NCBI RefSeq assembly: GCF_029633865.1
Contig: NC_079217.1
Span: 52,576,479 to 52,640,478, forward strand
Source: Lampris incognitus
Lineage: Eukaryota; Chordata; Actinopteri; Lampriformes; Lampridae
Direction of reading: 5' to 3'
Length of the DNA stretch: 64,000 nucleotides
The position numbers and the translations under genes are program-made. The stretch's first letter is position 1. Every line of letters begins with the position of its first letter. The notes below the pieces were generated by a model. That model ran no database searches. It was not told the origin of the DNA and saw only the letters and a program-made list of their open reading frames with translations. Positions 34,968 to 45,956 of this stretch are shown here, in pieces.

Positions 34968-35723
34968 TTGGAGATCCGTTGCATAACCGAGGAGGAGTTT
35001 CCGTCCCTGCCAGCTACACCAAGTAAATCCTCAGCAGTGAAGAAAAATGCATACGATCCTGTCAACTTGTCCCTGGTAAGTGATATCCACTCTCAACTTG
35101 CCAACTTAACGAAGCTTATCGACAACAGATCCGACATGATTGAGGGCAAAATCTCCGACCTGAACAACAAGGTAGATTGTGTGGTTGCTGACCTTAAGGC
35201 TGTCACTACGAAGATATCTAAACTTGAGCAGCGTGTTGATATGGTGGAGCAGACTGTCAAGGTTTATGCAAAAGAGATTGGTTGACCTAGAATCCTACTC
35301 GAGAAGGAGGAAATTAAGGCTAATGGGAATCCCTGAATCAGCCCAAGAAAACATTCACCTTGAAGTAATAAAGATTTGCCGGGTTGTCCTGCCCTGCATG
35401 AAAGATAAGCTTGTGGATGCCGTTGACACTGTTCATCGCCTTGGGAAGAAGTGACAGTCCACTGATGATACCAGACCCAGAGGTATCATTCTCCAATTTG
35501 TCTCGCGTCTCTGCAGGGATGCGGTGTGAAGGGTGGCAAAGAACTCGTCCTTCTTGAGAGATTGTGGTTTGCAGTTCAAGGAGGATTTCTCCAAGGGGGA
35601 CTGAGAGAGGAGGCAGAGGCTGTGGCCTGAAGTGCAGAGGGCTCGTGCAGCGGGGAAGACTGTGTTGTTCCTTGGGGCCAGAGCTTTCATTGATGGAGAA
35701 GGCGAGATCATCCTAACTGGTTG
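34968..35723 (+). pseudogene. L1/Tx1 ORF1 remnant (coiled-coil RNA-binding protein)
   Basis: 34968-35285 has EFPSLPATPSK and a heptad-like stretch (KISDLNNKVDCVVADLKAVT, KISKLEQRVDMVEQTV) typical of the ORF1 trimerising coiled coil. After a frameshift at about 35280, 35286-35454 has DLESYSRRRKLRLMGIPES, the start of the RRM-like region, and VHRLGKK. Later pieces in broken frames reach 35723. It is non-functional. Confidence 0.75.
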
Positions 35724-35880
35724 ACTACGTGTGAGATTCAGTTTCTTCCTCCTTTGAAGATTCCTCCTAATAAGGTGGTTGACTCTCTCACTTTACAAAT
35801 ATAGAAGGGAAAATTGCTTCAATCAGATTCATTTTTGTAAATGTTGACAGTTTACCACTTTGTTATATGGATCTACTTGT

Positions 35881-36023
35881 ATGTTGTTGCAATAGGTTAT
35901 TGCAACAACAACATACTTGTATGTTGTTGCAATAGGTTATTGCAACAACAACATACTTGTATGTTGTTGCAATAAGGCAATTAGATCTTCCACAATCTTA
36001 TTGTGGAAGATCTAATTGCCTTA
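35881..36023. repeat. Tandem palindromic units plus a perfect 24-bp-arm hairpin
   Basis: Two identical 40-bp units (35881-35920, 35921-35960), each with near-complementary arms ATGTTGTTGCAATA and TATTGCAACAACAACAT, are followed by a third left arm. Directly after comes a perfect inverted repeat: arms 35973-35996 and 36000-36023 (core GCAATTAGATCTTCCACAAT) separated by CTT. It lies between ORF1 and ORF2 of the L1 fragment. Confidence 0.95.
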
Positions 36024-36364
36024 CCCACATTACGAGTATAACTTGGCTTATACATTATTTTCAAAGAGGTTAGCTACTGACCTATTTTCCAAGGTTTTAA
36101 GCCTTTTCTACAGCTTCACAAAAGAGGTTATAATCAACTTTTGTTCCCTTTTTATATATTGTTTTTGTAGTTTTTTTCCATTTTCCATATCTATTTCTAT
36201 TCTCTCTTTAAATGACAAGGGGTTAAGAAACGATGTAAAATGTAAGGCCTTTTTTTATTTGCCAAACAGCTAAAAACTGATTTTGTATTTTTTCAAGAAG
36301 TGCACTCACTTTCCAAAGATTGTAATTTTTGGAGGTCACAATGGGAAAATGATATTTGGCTGCC

Positions 36365-37083
36365 TCATGGATCAGAGCATTCTGCAGGGGTATCTTCTCT
36401 CTCATCTTCAGCTGCTTTTCCGGGGTCGGGTCGCGGTGGCAGCAAGCTAAGTAGGGCACTCCAGACGTCCCTCTCCCCAGCAAGGCCCTCCAGCTCCTCC
36501 TGGGGGATCTCAGGGTTTCCCCAGGCCAGATTGGACATGTAGTCCCTCCAGCGCATTCTGGGTCTACCCTGGGGTCTCCTCCCAGTTGGCTGTGCCCGGT
36601 AAACCTCCAAAGGAAGGCACCCAGGAGGCATCCTAATCAGATGCCCAAACCATCTCAACTGGCTCCTTTCAATGCGAAGGAGCAGCGGCTCTACTCCAAG
36701 CTCCTTTCAAATGTCTAGCTCCTCACCCTATCTCTAAAGCTGAGCCCAGACAGCCCACGGAGGAAACTCATTTCAGCCACTTGTATCCGCGATCTCACCC
36801 TTTCAGTAACTACCCAAAGCTCATGACCCTAGGTGAGGATTGGAACGAAGATTGACTGGTAAATTGAGAGCTTTGCCTCCCGGCTCAGCACCTTCTTCGC
36901 CACAACGGTCCGGTACAACGTCCTCATTACTGCTGATGCTGCACCAATCCGCCTGTCAATCTCCCGCTCCATCCTACCCTCACTCGTGAACAAGACCCCA
37001 AGATACTTGAACTCCTTCACTTGAGGCAACAACTCATCCCTAACCCGGAGGGAGCAATCCACCATTTTCCGGTAAAGAACCAT
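36365..37083 (-). pseudogene. Non-LTR reverse transcriptase, C-terminal part
   Basis: Minus-strand frames 37083-36829 (MVLYRKMVDCSLRVRDELLP, REAKLSIYQSIFVPI) and 36658-36365 (RWFGHLIRMPPGCLPLEVYR, GRPRMRWRDYMSNLAW, EELEGLAGERDVW) form the thumb and C-terminal region of the same family, separated by frameshifts. Confidence 0.8.
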
Positions 37084-37996
37084 GGCCTCAGATTTGGACT
37101 TGGACTTGCCTGTCGAGGCAGCAACCCAAGAACCCGCTGGTGGACACCTGTGGTGAGGGAAGCCGTCAGGCTGAAGAAGGAGGCCTTTCGGACTTGGTTT
37201 GCCCAGGGTTCTCCTGAAGCAGCAGACAGGTATCGGGAGGCCAGAAGGGCTGCTGCTTCGGCGGTCGCGAAAGCAAAAACTCGGTTGTGGGAGGAGTTCG
37301 ACGAGGCTATGGAGGAGGACTTTTGGTTGGCCTCAATTAAGTTCTGGCAAACCATCCGGCGACTCAGGAAGGGGAAGCAGGGCTTGCCTCTAGCTGTGTT
37401 CAGCCGGGGAGGGGAACTGTTGATCCAGACTGGGGATGTTGTCGAGCGGTGGAAAGAACACTTTGAGGAGCTGAACCTGACTAACATGTCCTCAGTGGAG
37501 GCGGTAGAGTCTGAAGACTCAGGGGAAGCCCCACCCATATCCCTTGCAGAGGTCTCTGAGGTAGTTAAAAAGTTCCTCGGTGGCAAGGCGCCGGTTGTGA
37601 ATGAGATTCGCCCTGAGATGCTGAAGGCTCTGGACATTGTTGGGCTGTCTTGGTTGACATGCCTCTTCAGTGTCGCGTGGAGGTCAGAGACAGTACCTGT
37701 GGCGTGGCAGACTAGGGTGGTGGTTGCCATATTCAAAAAGGGGGACCGGAGGGTGTGCTCCAATTATCGGGGCATCGCATTGCTCAGCTTCCCTGGGAAA
37801 GTCTACTCTAGGGTGCTCGAAAGGAGGCTCCGACCGATTGTCGAACCTCAGACCCAGGAGGAACAATGCGGATTCCGTCCTGGCCGTGGAACAACGGACC
37901 AACTCTTTACCCTTGCGGAAGTGCTGAGGGGGGCATGGGAGTTTGGCCAGCCAGTCTACATGTGTTTTATGGACTTGGAGAAGGCGTACGACTGTG
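36394..37996. mobile_element. LINE with internal inversion (twin-priming structure)
   Basis: 36394 to about 37100 is the 3' part of a non-LTR element on the minus strand (AMVLYRKMVDCSL, EFKYLGVLFTS, RRIGAASAVMRTL, LRWFGHLIRM-type C-terminus). Immediately right, about 37105-37996 is an upstream part of the same family on the plus strand (reverse transcriptase N-half). About 110-120 codons between the two parts, including the FADD catalytic block seen in the copy at 43555-45062, are missing. The order and orientation fit twin priming during insertion. Confidence 0.8.
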
Positions 37997-38001
37997 TATG
38001 A
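37140..38001 (+). pseudogene. Non-LTR reverse transcriptase, N-terminal half
   Basis: A single open frame reads LKKEAFRTWFAQGSPEAADR, SLAEVSEVVKKFLGGKAP, AIFKKGDRRVCSNYRGIALL, QEEQCGFRPGRGTTDQLFTL and CFMDLEKAYDCV: the fingers and first palm block (Asp in FMDLEKAYD). It breaks off at the element boundary near 37996. No catalytic FADD motif, so it cannot be an active polymerase. Confidence 0.8.
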
Positions 38002-38820
38002 GAATTGTCCGCCTGGCGCATACGCCGAAAAATTTTCTGGCTTCCGGGTTACTTCCGGGTACATGGGGCGCGGAATATGCGCAGTAGTGTTACTCTGTCA
38101 TGCTTCTAGGTCTAGGCTATGAGAACGAGCGAACCGCGTTCAGGATGCGGCACTGCGCGTTCATGAATGCTACGCTAGCGGACTTCATGGATACATAAGA
38201 CTTGAAACCATGGATGTATTCATACAAACGGCCAAACCTCCCCAACCAAACAAACAAACAAACAGTTACGTTCAAAACAAAGTCTAACAAGTGACCAATA
38301 AATGCGACGCCAAACCACAAACTCAAAATATGTGTGAAAAAGAAGGCTCAGCCCTGTGTCGTTTATTCACCTTTACCTTTGATTTGTTTAACCTAGCAAA
38401 GATCCTCGTTCCCGAGACACGTGACCGCGCTTAGAGCGCTCGTACACAGCCGTGACGTCATGCAAGGAAAAAAATTCTGGGCTTTGGAAAATATGTAAAA
38501 AGATTAAAACCCCATGGCTTAAAAATATACAATACAGAGAGCAATAATTGACCATGATCATAGCTGCAGGTGTCCTGTCAACAGTTTTACAGGCGGCTCT
38601 TTTGCAATGGTGGTCTATGGTGAAAATGCTTTTTGGGCCGCAGGGGATTTTTCGCTGCAGTACCGCGAGTGACCACTGGAAAAATTTGGCTGCAAGGCTG
38701 AGCGGCGGCGCCAGTTCCACTATAAAATATCCATGGGCCACACACCGAAGGCTCCTCTCATTTTTTGTCTTCATCTCACCTGAACATTTCAAGAATTTTT
38801 CCCCTCACGCAGGCGCAGAA
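38002..38820. other. Unassigned intron 1 sequence
   Basis: Moderately GC-rich with many CpGs at 38040-38180 and 38400-38460. It may be MITE-derived, but no paired termini were confirmed and no coding sequence is recognised. Confidence 0.3.
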
Positions 38821-38821
38821 C

Positions 38822-39170
38822 GTACATAATAATAATAATACTAATAATGATAACAATAATAATTTTATTTATATAGCACCTTTCTAAAACAATGTTGCAA
38901 AGTGCTTCACAAAACAAAAACAAAAAACAGATAAAACCAGACAAGGCAGGAATAAGTGTAAGATCAAATAAGAGTGAAAATAAATCAGTAAAAATAAAAA
39001 CAAATGGCAAACATTTGTAAAAGCTTTCATAAAAAGAAAAGTTTTAAGACGAGATTTAAAGGAAGCTAGAGGCTTAGTTCGTCTTAGCACAGCAGGAAGA
39101 GAGTTCCATAGTGTGGGGGCTCTAACAGCAAAAGCCCTATCACCCTTTGTAACCAACCGAGGCCTGGGAA
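38822..39170 (-). mobile_element. LINE 3' end (Rex1/L2/CR1-like), minus strand
   Basis: Minus-strand translation of 39156-39030 gives GDRAFAVRAPTLWNSLPAVL and SFKSRLKTFLFMKAF, the usual C-terminus of such LINE proteins. It is followed by a 3' UTR with GTGCTATATAAATAAAATTA (read on minus) and an ATT-repeat tail at 38822-38860. A related, more diverged copy lies at 47520-47960. Confidence 0.7.
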
Positions 39171-39179
39171 TAATAACTG

Positions 39180-39325
39180 CATGCTAGTTGGCCGTTGGCT
39201 GTAGTCTTTGTGGTGTGTTCAAGTGCTACTTTTTGGCCCAGACGTAGGTGATGTGAGGCGATGCAACAGTCGGCCTTCATTGCCGCTAGTGCTGTGATGT
39301 CAGTTTGGTGTGTTTGGGCCCTTAT
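39180..39325. mobile_element. Possible right half of a split MITE
   Basis: GTTGGCCGTTGGCTGTAG, GTGGTGTGTTC and the end GGTGTGTTTGGGCCCTTA resemble 34406-34560. See that entry. Tentative. Confidence 0.3.
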
Positions 39326-39477
39326 AGAAACCCAGAATGATATAGTCGATGCCTCCCCATTCTTTCTCAGCAGGAGGGTCTCACTGATGCTATGAAGCCG
39401 TTGAAACCAGGCTGCCATTTTTTTAAATCATCACATGCTGTGTGTGTGCCATCAGATGTAGTCACTGACACACTAAG

Positions 39478-40156
39478 GCCCCGTTTAGACTGCAGGCAAA
39501 TCCAATTTGTTTCTCAAATCTGATCTTTAGGGCTGACTGTCCAGACTGTTATTTGCAAGTGATCAGATCGGATTTGGCTTTGTTCAGATTGCAGCCACAT
39601 CGTCGACCGATCTGCATTGGTTACTGTGGTAACAAGGTAGGCGTGGGTACGTTGCATGCGTATTGTGTGACGTAATATGCTGGCGACTTCTATGCAGACA
39701 GACAACAACAAAACACCATGGAGATGTCTGTGAATGTTCTCATTCCATGGAGATATGTCATCTCACCCTTCAAGCGCTGTCAAGTCGCGGTGCAGAACTC
39801 CTCTGTCGCATCAGTCGTGGTGCAGAACTCCTCCGTCGCATCAGACAATATCAGCGATGGAGGAGGCTGGTATATACAACAATGTTCTGTGCTGCAGTCA
39901 CGGCAGGCTTTGCTAGGCAACGCGAGGTGTGGTGCAACCCAAAAAGTGTTGACTTGTGGGAAAATGTGATGATGACAAGTGGCTTGCCAACTTCAGAACA
40001 TTTGATATGATCTGTGACCGCCGAATGTGGCTCAGATCTGATTTGCAAAGTTCAGATTCCAATTTGTTTTTTACTGTTCAGACTACATGAAAGAAATCAG
40101 ATTCCAATCTGAATTTGCCAAAAATCCGATTTGGGCTGCCAGTCTAAACAGGTTAT
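39478..40156 (+). mobile_element. Harbinger-like element with transposase N-terminal remnant
   Basis: Ends GGCCCCGTTTAGACTG and (complemented) CCTGTTTAGACTGGCAGCC form inverted repeats. Sub-terminal AAATCCAATTTG/ATCAGATTCC motifs recur at both sides. A frame around 39840-39970 reads AVTAGFARQREVWCNPKSVDLWENVMM, recognisable (in parts of 20 or fewer residues: ARQREVWCNPKSVDLWENV) as the start of HARBI1-like transposases. The rest of the transposase is deleted. Confidence 0.6.
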
Positions 40157-41164
40157 AAGAATCATAGGAGGAAGGGTTTGAACAACCACCTTGGCTTGCA
40201 GGACAGCCAGTGAGTCCCATGAGTGTTTTTTTTCTTCCTTTTGGTCGTTGATGTAAATGCTTATGCATACCCAAGTTAGAATCGGATAAGAGTGTGTAAA
40301 ATGAGTTGTAAAGAGGAGATCAAATCAAGAAAAGGCAATTTCTCAAAGGAATGGGTTTCCAAGCAGTAACTGACTATATCATTGCCAGCATTACAGTTAG
40401 CAGACATTGTTAATTTAATCAAAGCAAATGCGTGGCTTTGCCATTTGGATGAGTCTAAGCTTTGCCGTGAAGGCACCTCTGCAGTACTGCATTCCTACCA
40501 CTAAAACAAGCGTCAGCTCCAGCTTCAAACATCAGGGGCTTGGTCTAAACAGGCTTGGTTATCGTATGATCATAAACATGGGTCTGCTCTTGAGACTGAC
40601 CCGTTAGTTTCTTCATCTATTCTATTTTGCCTGCCACCAAAACCTTTTCGTTGCACATGGCTTCTGAATGCATTGCACTAATGTTCTCTTTGATGTGGTT
40701 CTGTGCTATTTGTGAGTCTTGAACCCCCTATGTGCCAAGTCTACATAGGTGGCAAGATTATCACTTCGTCAGTGAAAAATTTATAAACCCTACTGCTTAG
40801 TGTTGATGAATTGATAGAATATGATTAGGGGTGCTTGTGCACATGGTTGTGTGTGTTTGGGGGGGTCATTCAGGGAACTCACAATTAAGTGACTCTGGAG
40901 TTGAGATGGATGTGTGATGATGGATGGATGGATAGAGGAGGTTACTTTATTTCTGTGCCTTTGTGCGCCTGTCATAGCGGCTTAGTGGATGGATGGCTTG
41001 ATGGGTGGATGGACGGACCATTTGTTTAAAATGAATTATGTGCTGCTCTCAGGAGATCAGAGTGGGGCAGGAGGTGCTAAGCAAACATGCACAGAGCGTA
41101 TAAAAGTATAAATGAATGATTGAATGAAGGATGGATAACATGTTGTGTTTATTGTTTTGTCCAG
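40157..41164. other. Unassigned end of fchsd2 intron 1
   Basis: No transposon or exon recognised. A short GGAT run lies at 40921-40932. The intron ends with a good pyrimidine tract TTTATTGTTTTGTCCAG at 41148-41164. Confidence 0.4.
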
Positions 41165-41262
41165 GTCAAAGTGACACAGGAGTTGAAGAACACTCACACA
41201 GAGCAGATGACAAGGCTGCACTTGAAACACCAGACAGAATGTGACCTGCTGGAAGACATGAG
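41165..41262 (+). CDS. fchsd2: fchsd2 coding exon 2 (start of the F-BAR domain)
   Basis: Between TTTTGTCCAG| and AG|gtagac, 98 nt encode VKVTQELKNTHTEQMTRLHL then KHQTECDLLEDM and the first two bases of an Arg codon (phase 2). This matches the N-terminus of FCHSD2, where helix 1 of the membrane-binding F-BAR domain begins. Spliced to 30092-30112 the frame is continuous. The next exon was not found to position 64000, so intron 2 exceeds 22.7 kb. Confidence 0.9.
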
Positions 41263-41571
41263 GTAGACAAACATGCTCACATCTACAAACATGTACAGAT
41301 CAATGCACAATAATGCATATCTCTGTCTTTATCATTCACTTTCTCATTTTCTCATAGAGCTGCATTACCTGTGTACACGCATCTGCTCTGTATTTCTGTC
41401 TATGTCAGTCAATTACATACTGCCAAATGCTCTTTGCTTATTCTGTGTAGAAGTCAGAAATAAACCTTTTCTCAGCTGACATGGTATCCACTAGTCACTG
41501 CTGACTATGAGACAGACTTTAAACACACCACGTGGCTCACATAAAATAAAACATGGAAAGACAAAGAAGGT

Positions 41572-42062
<491 letters not shown>

Positions 42063-42078
<16 letters not shown>

Positions 42079-42349
42079 ACACACGTGTGTTTGTGTGCTC
42101 GTTTATGTCTGGCAATTTTCCCGTTTGAATTTGGCAGTGGGAGGAATCCCTGGTTCCTTCACACGCTCCCATGTCTATGTTGACTAAGCATTGATTATTT
42201 ATGACAGCAAACTTCTAATGCTGTCGGTGTGACCGTCTCTGGCATTCTCTGTGTCATCTCTATCTTTCTGCTTTTCACCTCTTCTTTTCTGTCTCCTCTT
42301 GCCCTGATATTCTATATTTCCTCTCCCGAATTCTTTTTCCCCTTTTTTG

Positions 42350-42380
<31 letters not shown>

Positions 42381-42928
42381 GCAGCTCCAGCTGTTTGAGA
42401 ACAGATTGCCTTGTTGCAGCACTGTGGCTGGGTTTTGGAGAGCGAACAAGGTCTTTGTCTCAATTTGTCTGATAGGGAGGGGGACGGTGTTTAATGACAG
42501 TTTATTAAACATATGTAACTATGGCATGTTAGTTCGCTCAATCATTGTTGGACTGGGAAAAGCTGCAACTCTGTAAATGATTGCGAATAATACTGCATCA
42601 TCCTTTTGGCCTTGGCCCCTGCCTTTAATTGTTTTCTCCGTACTCCTCTCAAGCCTCTGGCATCCAGTGGTAGGTTGTTAAGACACATTCTCTTGCTGGC
42701 GCAGTCGGAGGCAGCAGGATGGCATTGTGATTGGCGACCTAGGCTCAAGTGCATGCGATGGCAAATATCCACTGAAATGTCCTTGAGTAAGCCATTGACT
42801 TTGCACCAGCTATGTTGGTGCTGCTCCGTAACTGAACCCGTATTCTCTTTGACACAGAAACACTTCTCTGAAACTTCAACCAAAACACGTTTTCCAGACT
42901 GTAATATTCTGTTTCTTTACCTTTCAGT
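42063..42928. other. Unassigned fchsd2 intron 2 sequence
   Basis: (CT)n at 42352-42381. No exon or transposon protein recognised. Confidence 0.35.
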
Positions 42929-43236
42929 AGTGTTGGGCAATATGGAAAATATTATTACCACGATAATAGAGAAGTTTACACAATATTGACACATGGCTTC
43001 TACTTACATGCTTAGAAATGTCATGTTTGAAAGTTCACTACATTGAACTTGGTAATGTAAAGTATAATATCAAACCACAGGTAGTTTTCAAATAATTCTA
43101 CCTCAAATATTTCAGACCTCATTTTGTGAGGTTTTAGGTCAAAATCTCATTATCGCTGATTTAGACACTAAACAATTCGACAGTATCTGAATTTCATTCC
43201 AATACAGTTAATAATATTGAAATAATGCCCAGCCTT
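42929..43236. mobile_element. Decayed hAT MITE (GGGCAATAT termini)
   Basis: Starts TAGTGTTGGGCAATATGG and ends AATAATGCCCAGCCTTA, imperfect inverted repeats of the same kind as the better-preserved copy at 52943-53287. Confidence 0.6.
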
Positions 43237-43554
43237 ACCTGAACTTCATCATCTAATGTCTTGAAAATCAACAGGGTCTAGACTGTAAACTTATTTAGTT
43301 TATCTTTTTTTTTTTTTGCCTTAACAGAGCATTTGTAAGGGTAGACACTTTTTTTTTCTTCTTAAACACTGGGTAGTGAATTTTAAACTTTTAAATTGTT
43401 GTGATCAAACAAGCTGCAGTGTCTAAACCTCTTTTAGCTGCAATAACATCAGTGTAAACTGTGCTGTGTTTTACATTTTACTTTGAAAGGTAGAGATATA
43501 TTACAGAGTCAGACCTACCTGATAGGATAATTTGTGCTCATCTCATCTCATCTT

Positions 43555-45062
43555 ATCATCAACTGCTTCTCCGGGGTTGTGTCACGGTGGCAGCAAGCTA
43601 AGTAGGGCACTCCAGATGTCCCTTTACCCAGCAACGCCCTCCAGCTCCTCCTGGGGGATCCCAAGGCATTCCCAGGCCAGATTGGACATGTAGTCCCTCT
43701 GGTAAGTTCTGAGTCTACTCCAGGGTCTCCTCCCAGTTGGGCGTGCCCGGAAAACCTCCAAAAGAAGGCGCCCAGGAGGCGTCCTAATCAGATGCCCGAA
43801 CCACCTCAACTGGCTCCTTTGGATGTGAAGTAGCAGCAGCTGTACTCTGATCTCCCTCCGGATTTCTGAGCTCCTCATCCTATCTCTAAGGCTGAACCCA
43901 GACACCCTACGGAGGAAACTCATTTCCACTGCTTGTATCTGTGATCTCACTCTTTCGGTCACTACCCAAAGTTCATTACCATAGGTGAGGGTTGGAACGA
44001 AGATTGACTGGTAAATTGAGAGCTTTGCCTTTGCGGCTCAGCTCCCTCTTCACTACAATGGTCTGGTACAACATCTGTATTACTGCTGATGCTGCACCAA
44101 TCTGCCTGTCAATCTCCAGCTCCATCCTACCCTTACTTGTGAACAAGACCCCAAGATACTTGAACTCCATCACTTGAGGCAACAACTCATCCCCAACCCA
44201 GAGGGAGCAATCCACCATTTTCCGGTAGAGAACCATGGCCTCAGACTTGGAGGTGCTGACTCTCATCCCGGCCATTTCACACTCAGCAGCAAACCGCCCT
44301 AGTGTGCGCCAGAGGTCGCGTTCTGATGAAGCCAACAAAACCACATCATCTGCAAATAGCAGAGATGCAGTTCTGAGGTTCCCAAAATAGACACACTCCT
44401 CACCTTGGCTGCACCTTGAAATCCTGTCCATGAATATCACAAACAGAATCGGAGACAAGGGACAACCTTCGCGGAATGCGACACCCACCAAAAACGTGTT
44501 TGACTTTGTGCCGAGAATGCGGACACAGCTTTCACTTTGGTTATACAAGGACTGGATGACTTATAGCAACTGCCCTGGTTCCCCATACTCCTGCAGTACC
44601 CCCCACAGAGTGCCCCGGGGTACACGGTTGTAAGCCTTCCCCAAGCCCACAAAACATATGTAGACTGGCTGGCCAAACTCCCATGCCTCCCTCAGCACTT
44701 CCGCAAGGGTAAAGTTGGTCCATTGTTCCACGGCCATGATGGAATCCGCATGGTTCCTCCTGGATCCAAGGTTTGACAATCGGTGGAGCCTCCATTCCAG
44801 CACCCTAGAGTAGACTTTCCCAGGGAGGCTAATCATGCCCCAATAATTGGAGCACACCCTCCGGTCCCCTTTTTTAAATAAGGGAACCACCACCCCAGTC
44901 TGCTACTCCACAGGTACTGTCCTCAACCTCCCCGCAACACTGAAAAGGTGTGTCAGCCAAGACAGCCCAACAATGTCCAGAGCCTTCAGCATCTCAGGGA
45001 AAATCTCATCCTCACCCGGCACCTTGCCCCCAAAGAGCTTCTTAACTACCTCAGAGACAATA
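43555..45062 (-). mobile_element. 5'-truncated LINE of the same family as 36394-37996
   Basis: A (CATCT)n-like tail at 43540-43558 marks the 3' end. The sequence then runs in one orientation through the C-terminal and RT regions to a 5' truncation at 45062. Unlike the 36.4-kb copy it is not inverted and retains the catalytic block. ATAATTT occurs just outside both ends (about 43526 and 45063), a possible target duplication. Confidence 0.8.
43624..45062 (-). pseudogene. Non-LTR reverse transcriptase (palm to C-terminus), frameshifted
   Basis: From right to left: VVPLFKKGDRRVCSNYWGMI (44893), FTLAEVLREAWEFGQPVYIC, GCPLSPILFVIFMDRISR, TASLLFADDVVLLASSERDL (catalytic FADD intact), STSKSEAMVLYRKMVDCSL, EFKYLGVLFTSKGRMELEID, then after a frameshift FLRRVSGFSLRDRMRSSEIR, LRWFGHLIRTPPGRLLLEVF and EELEGVAG. 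Several frameshifts disable it. Confidence 0.8.
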
Positions 45063-45490
45063 TAATTTATAATTTATACTTATAATTTGTACTCACCTGT
45101 CTAAACCTTGGCTGAGCTGTTGGAGGTATCTTGCAAGTTAACCTCTGTCCAATTCGGTGTCCCCCTAAAAATCATTTAAAAAATGGCTGTAAACAGGACA
45201 GTGAAAGTACAAATCCACACGGAGGGACATACACACGTACACAGACACACTGCCCGGTCTAAAGCCTACAGTAGATATTAACTCTTAAATCCTAAAAGCT
45301 GCTCTGGGGTCATTTACCCTAATTAATCCTCAGGCTGGCTTTAATCAGGGTAAACACACATCCAGGCAAAGACATGCACAGTTTGTCACACACAATAAGC
45401 AGGCCTACATGTGGGCACATATAAACACACACACACACATGCACAAAACACACACACACACACACGGCTATACAAATAAAATTGACTTCA

Positions 45491-45543
<53 letters not shown>

Positions 45544-45956
45544 TGCAACCTGCTTTGAAGTCCACTTAACATGTTGGCTGGTGGTGAGGGTTAAAAAGAG
45601 TGATGGAGAGAAAAAGAAAACAGGGAGGGCAGTTTATTTAATCCCCCGAGACACCATTGGAGTGGTTTAAGTAAAACAGATGAGAGGAGAGAGCGCGCTA
45701 GAAAGAAAAAGTGGGAGAGTGAGAGCAAAAGAAAGGGAAAAACGTTGAGGAGTAGGACTCATGGAGTCAACTTAGTGTCCTCAATCCAGCTAAATCCCCC
45801 ATACCCTTATGTCTGCCTCCACAACTCCAAACACACACATGCACGTATGTAAAGACATTGAAACAGCATGTTCACATACGATGGTATATGTACATATCTA
45901 CTACTACTACTACTTTCGGCTGCTCCTGTTGGGGATCGCCACAGTGGATATATATA
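45063..45956. other. Unassigned intron 2 sequence with (CA)n
   Basis: (CA)n at 45493-45541 and shorter CA tracts at 45427-45465. TTCGGCTGCTCCTGTTGGGG at 45915-45934 followed by ATCGCCACAGTGGAT is a motif common in fish repeats, too short to classify. Confidence 0.5.

Larger units (their letters stand above)
34870..36393 (+). mobile_element. 5' part of an L1/Tx1-clade LINE (ORF1 and start of ORF2)
   Basis: An ORF1-like frame at 34968-35720 is followed by a short AT-rich spacer and an ORF2 start near 36200-36390 (LSLNDKGLRNDVKCKAFF, VHSLSKDCNFWRSQWENDI, GSEHSAG), the endonuclease N-terminus of L1 ORF2. It ends where a minus-strand LINE tail begins. The remainder of ORF2 is not found after that insertion, so this copy lacks its 3' part. 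Confidence 0.75.
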
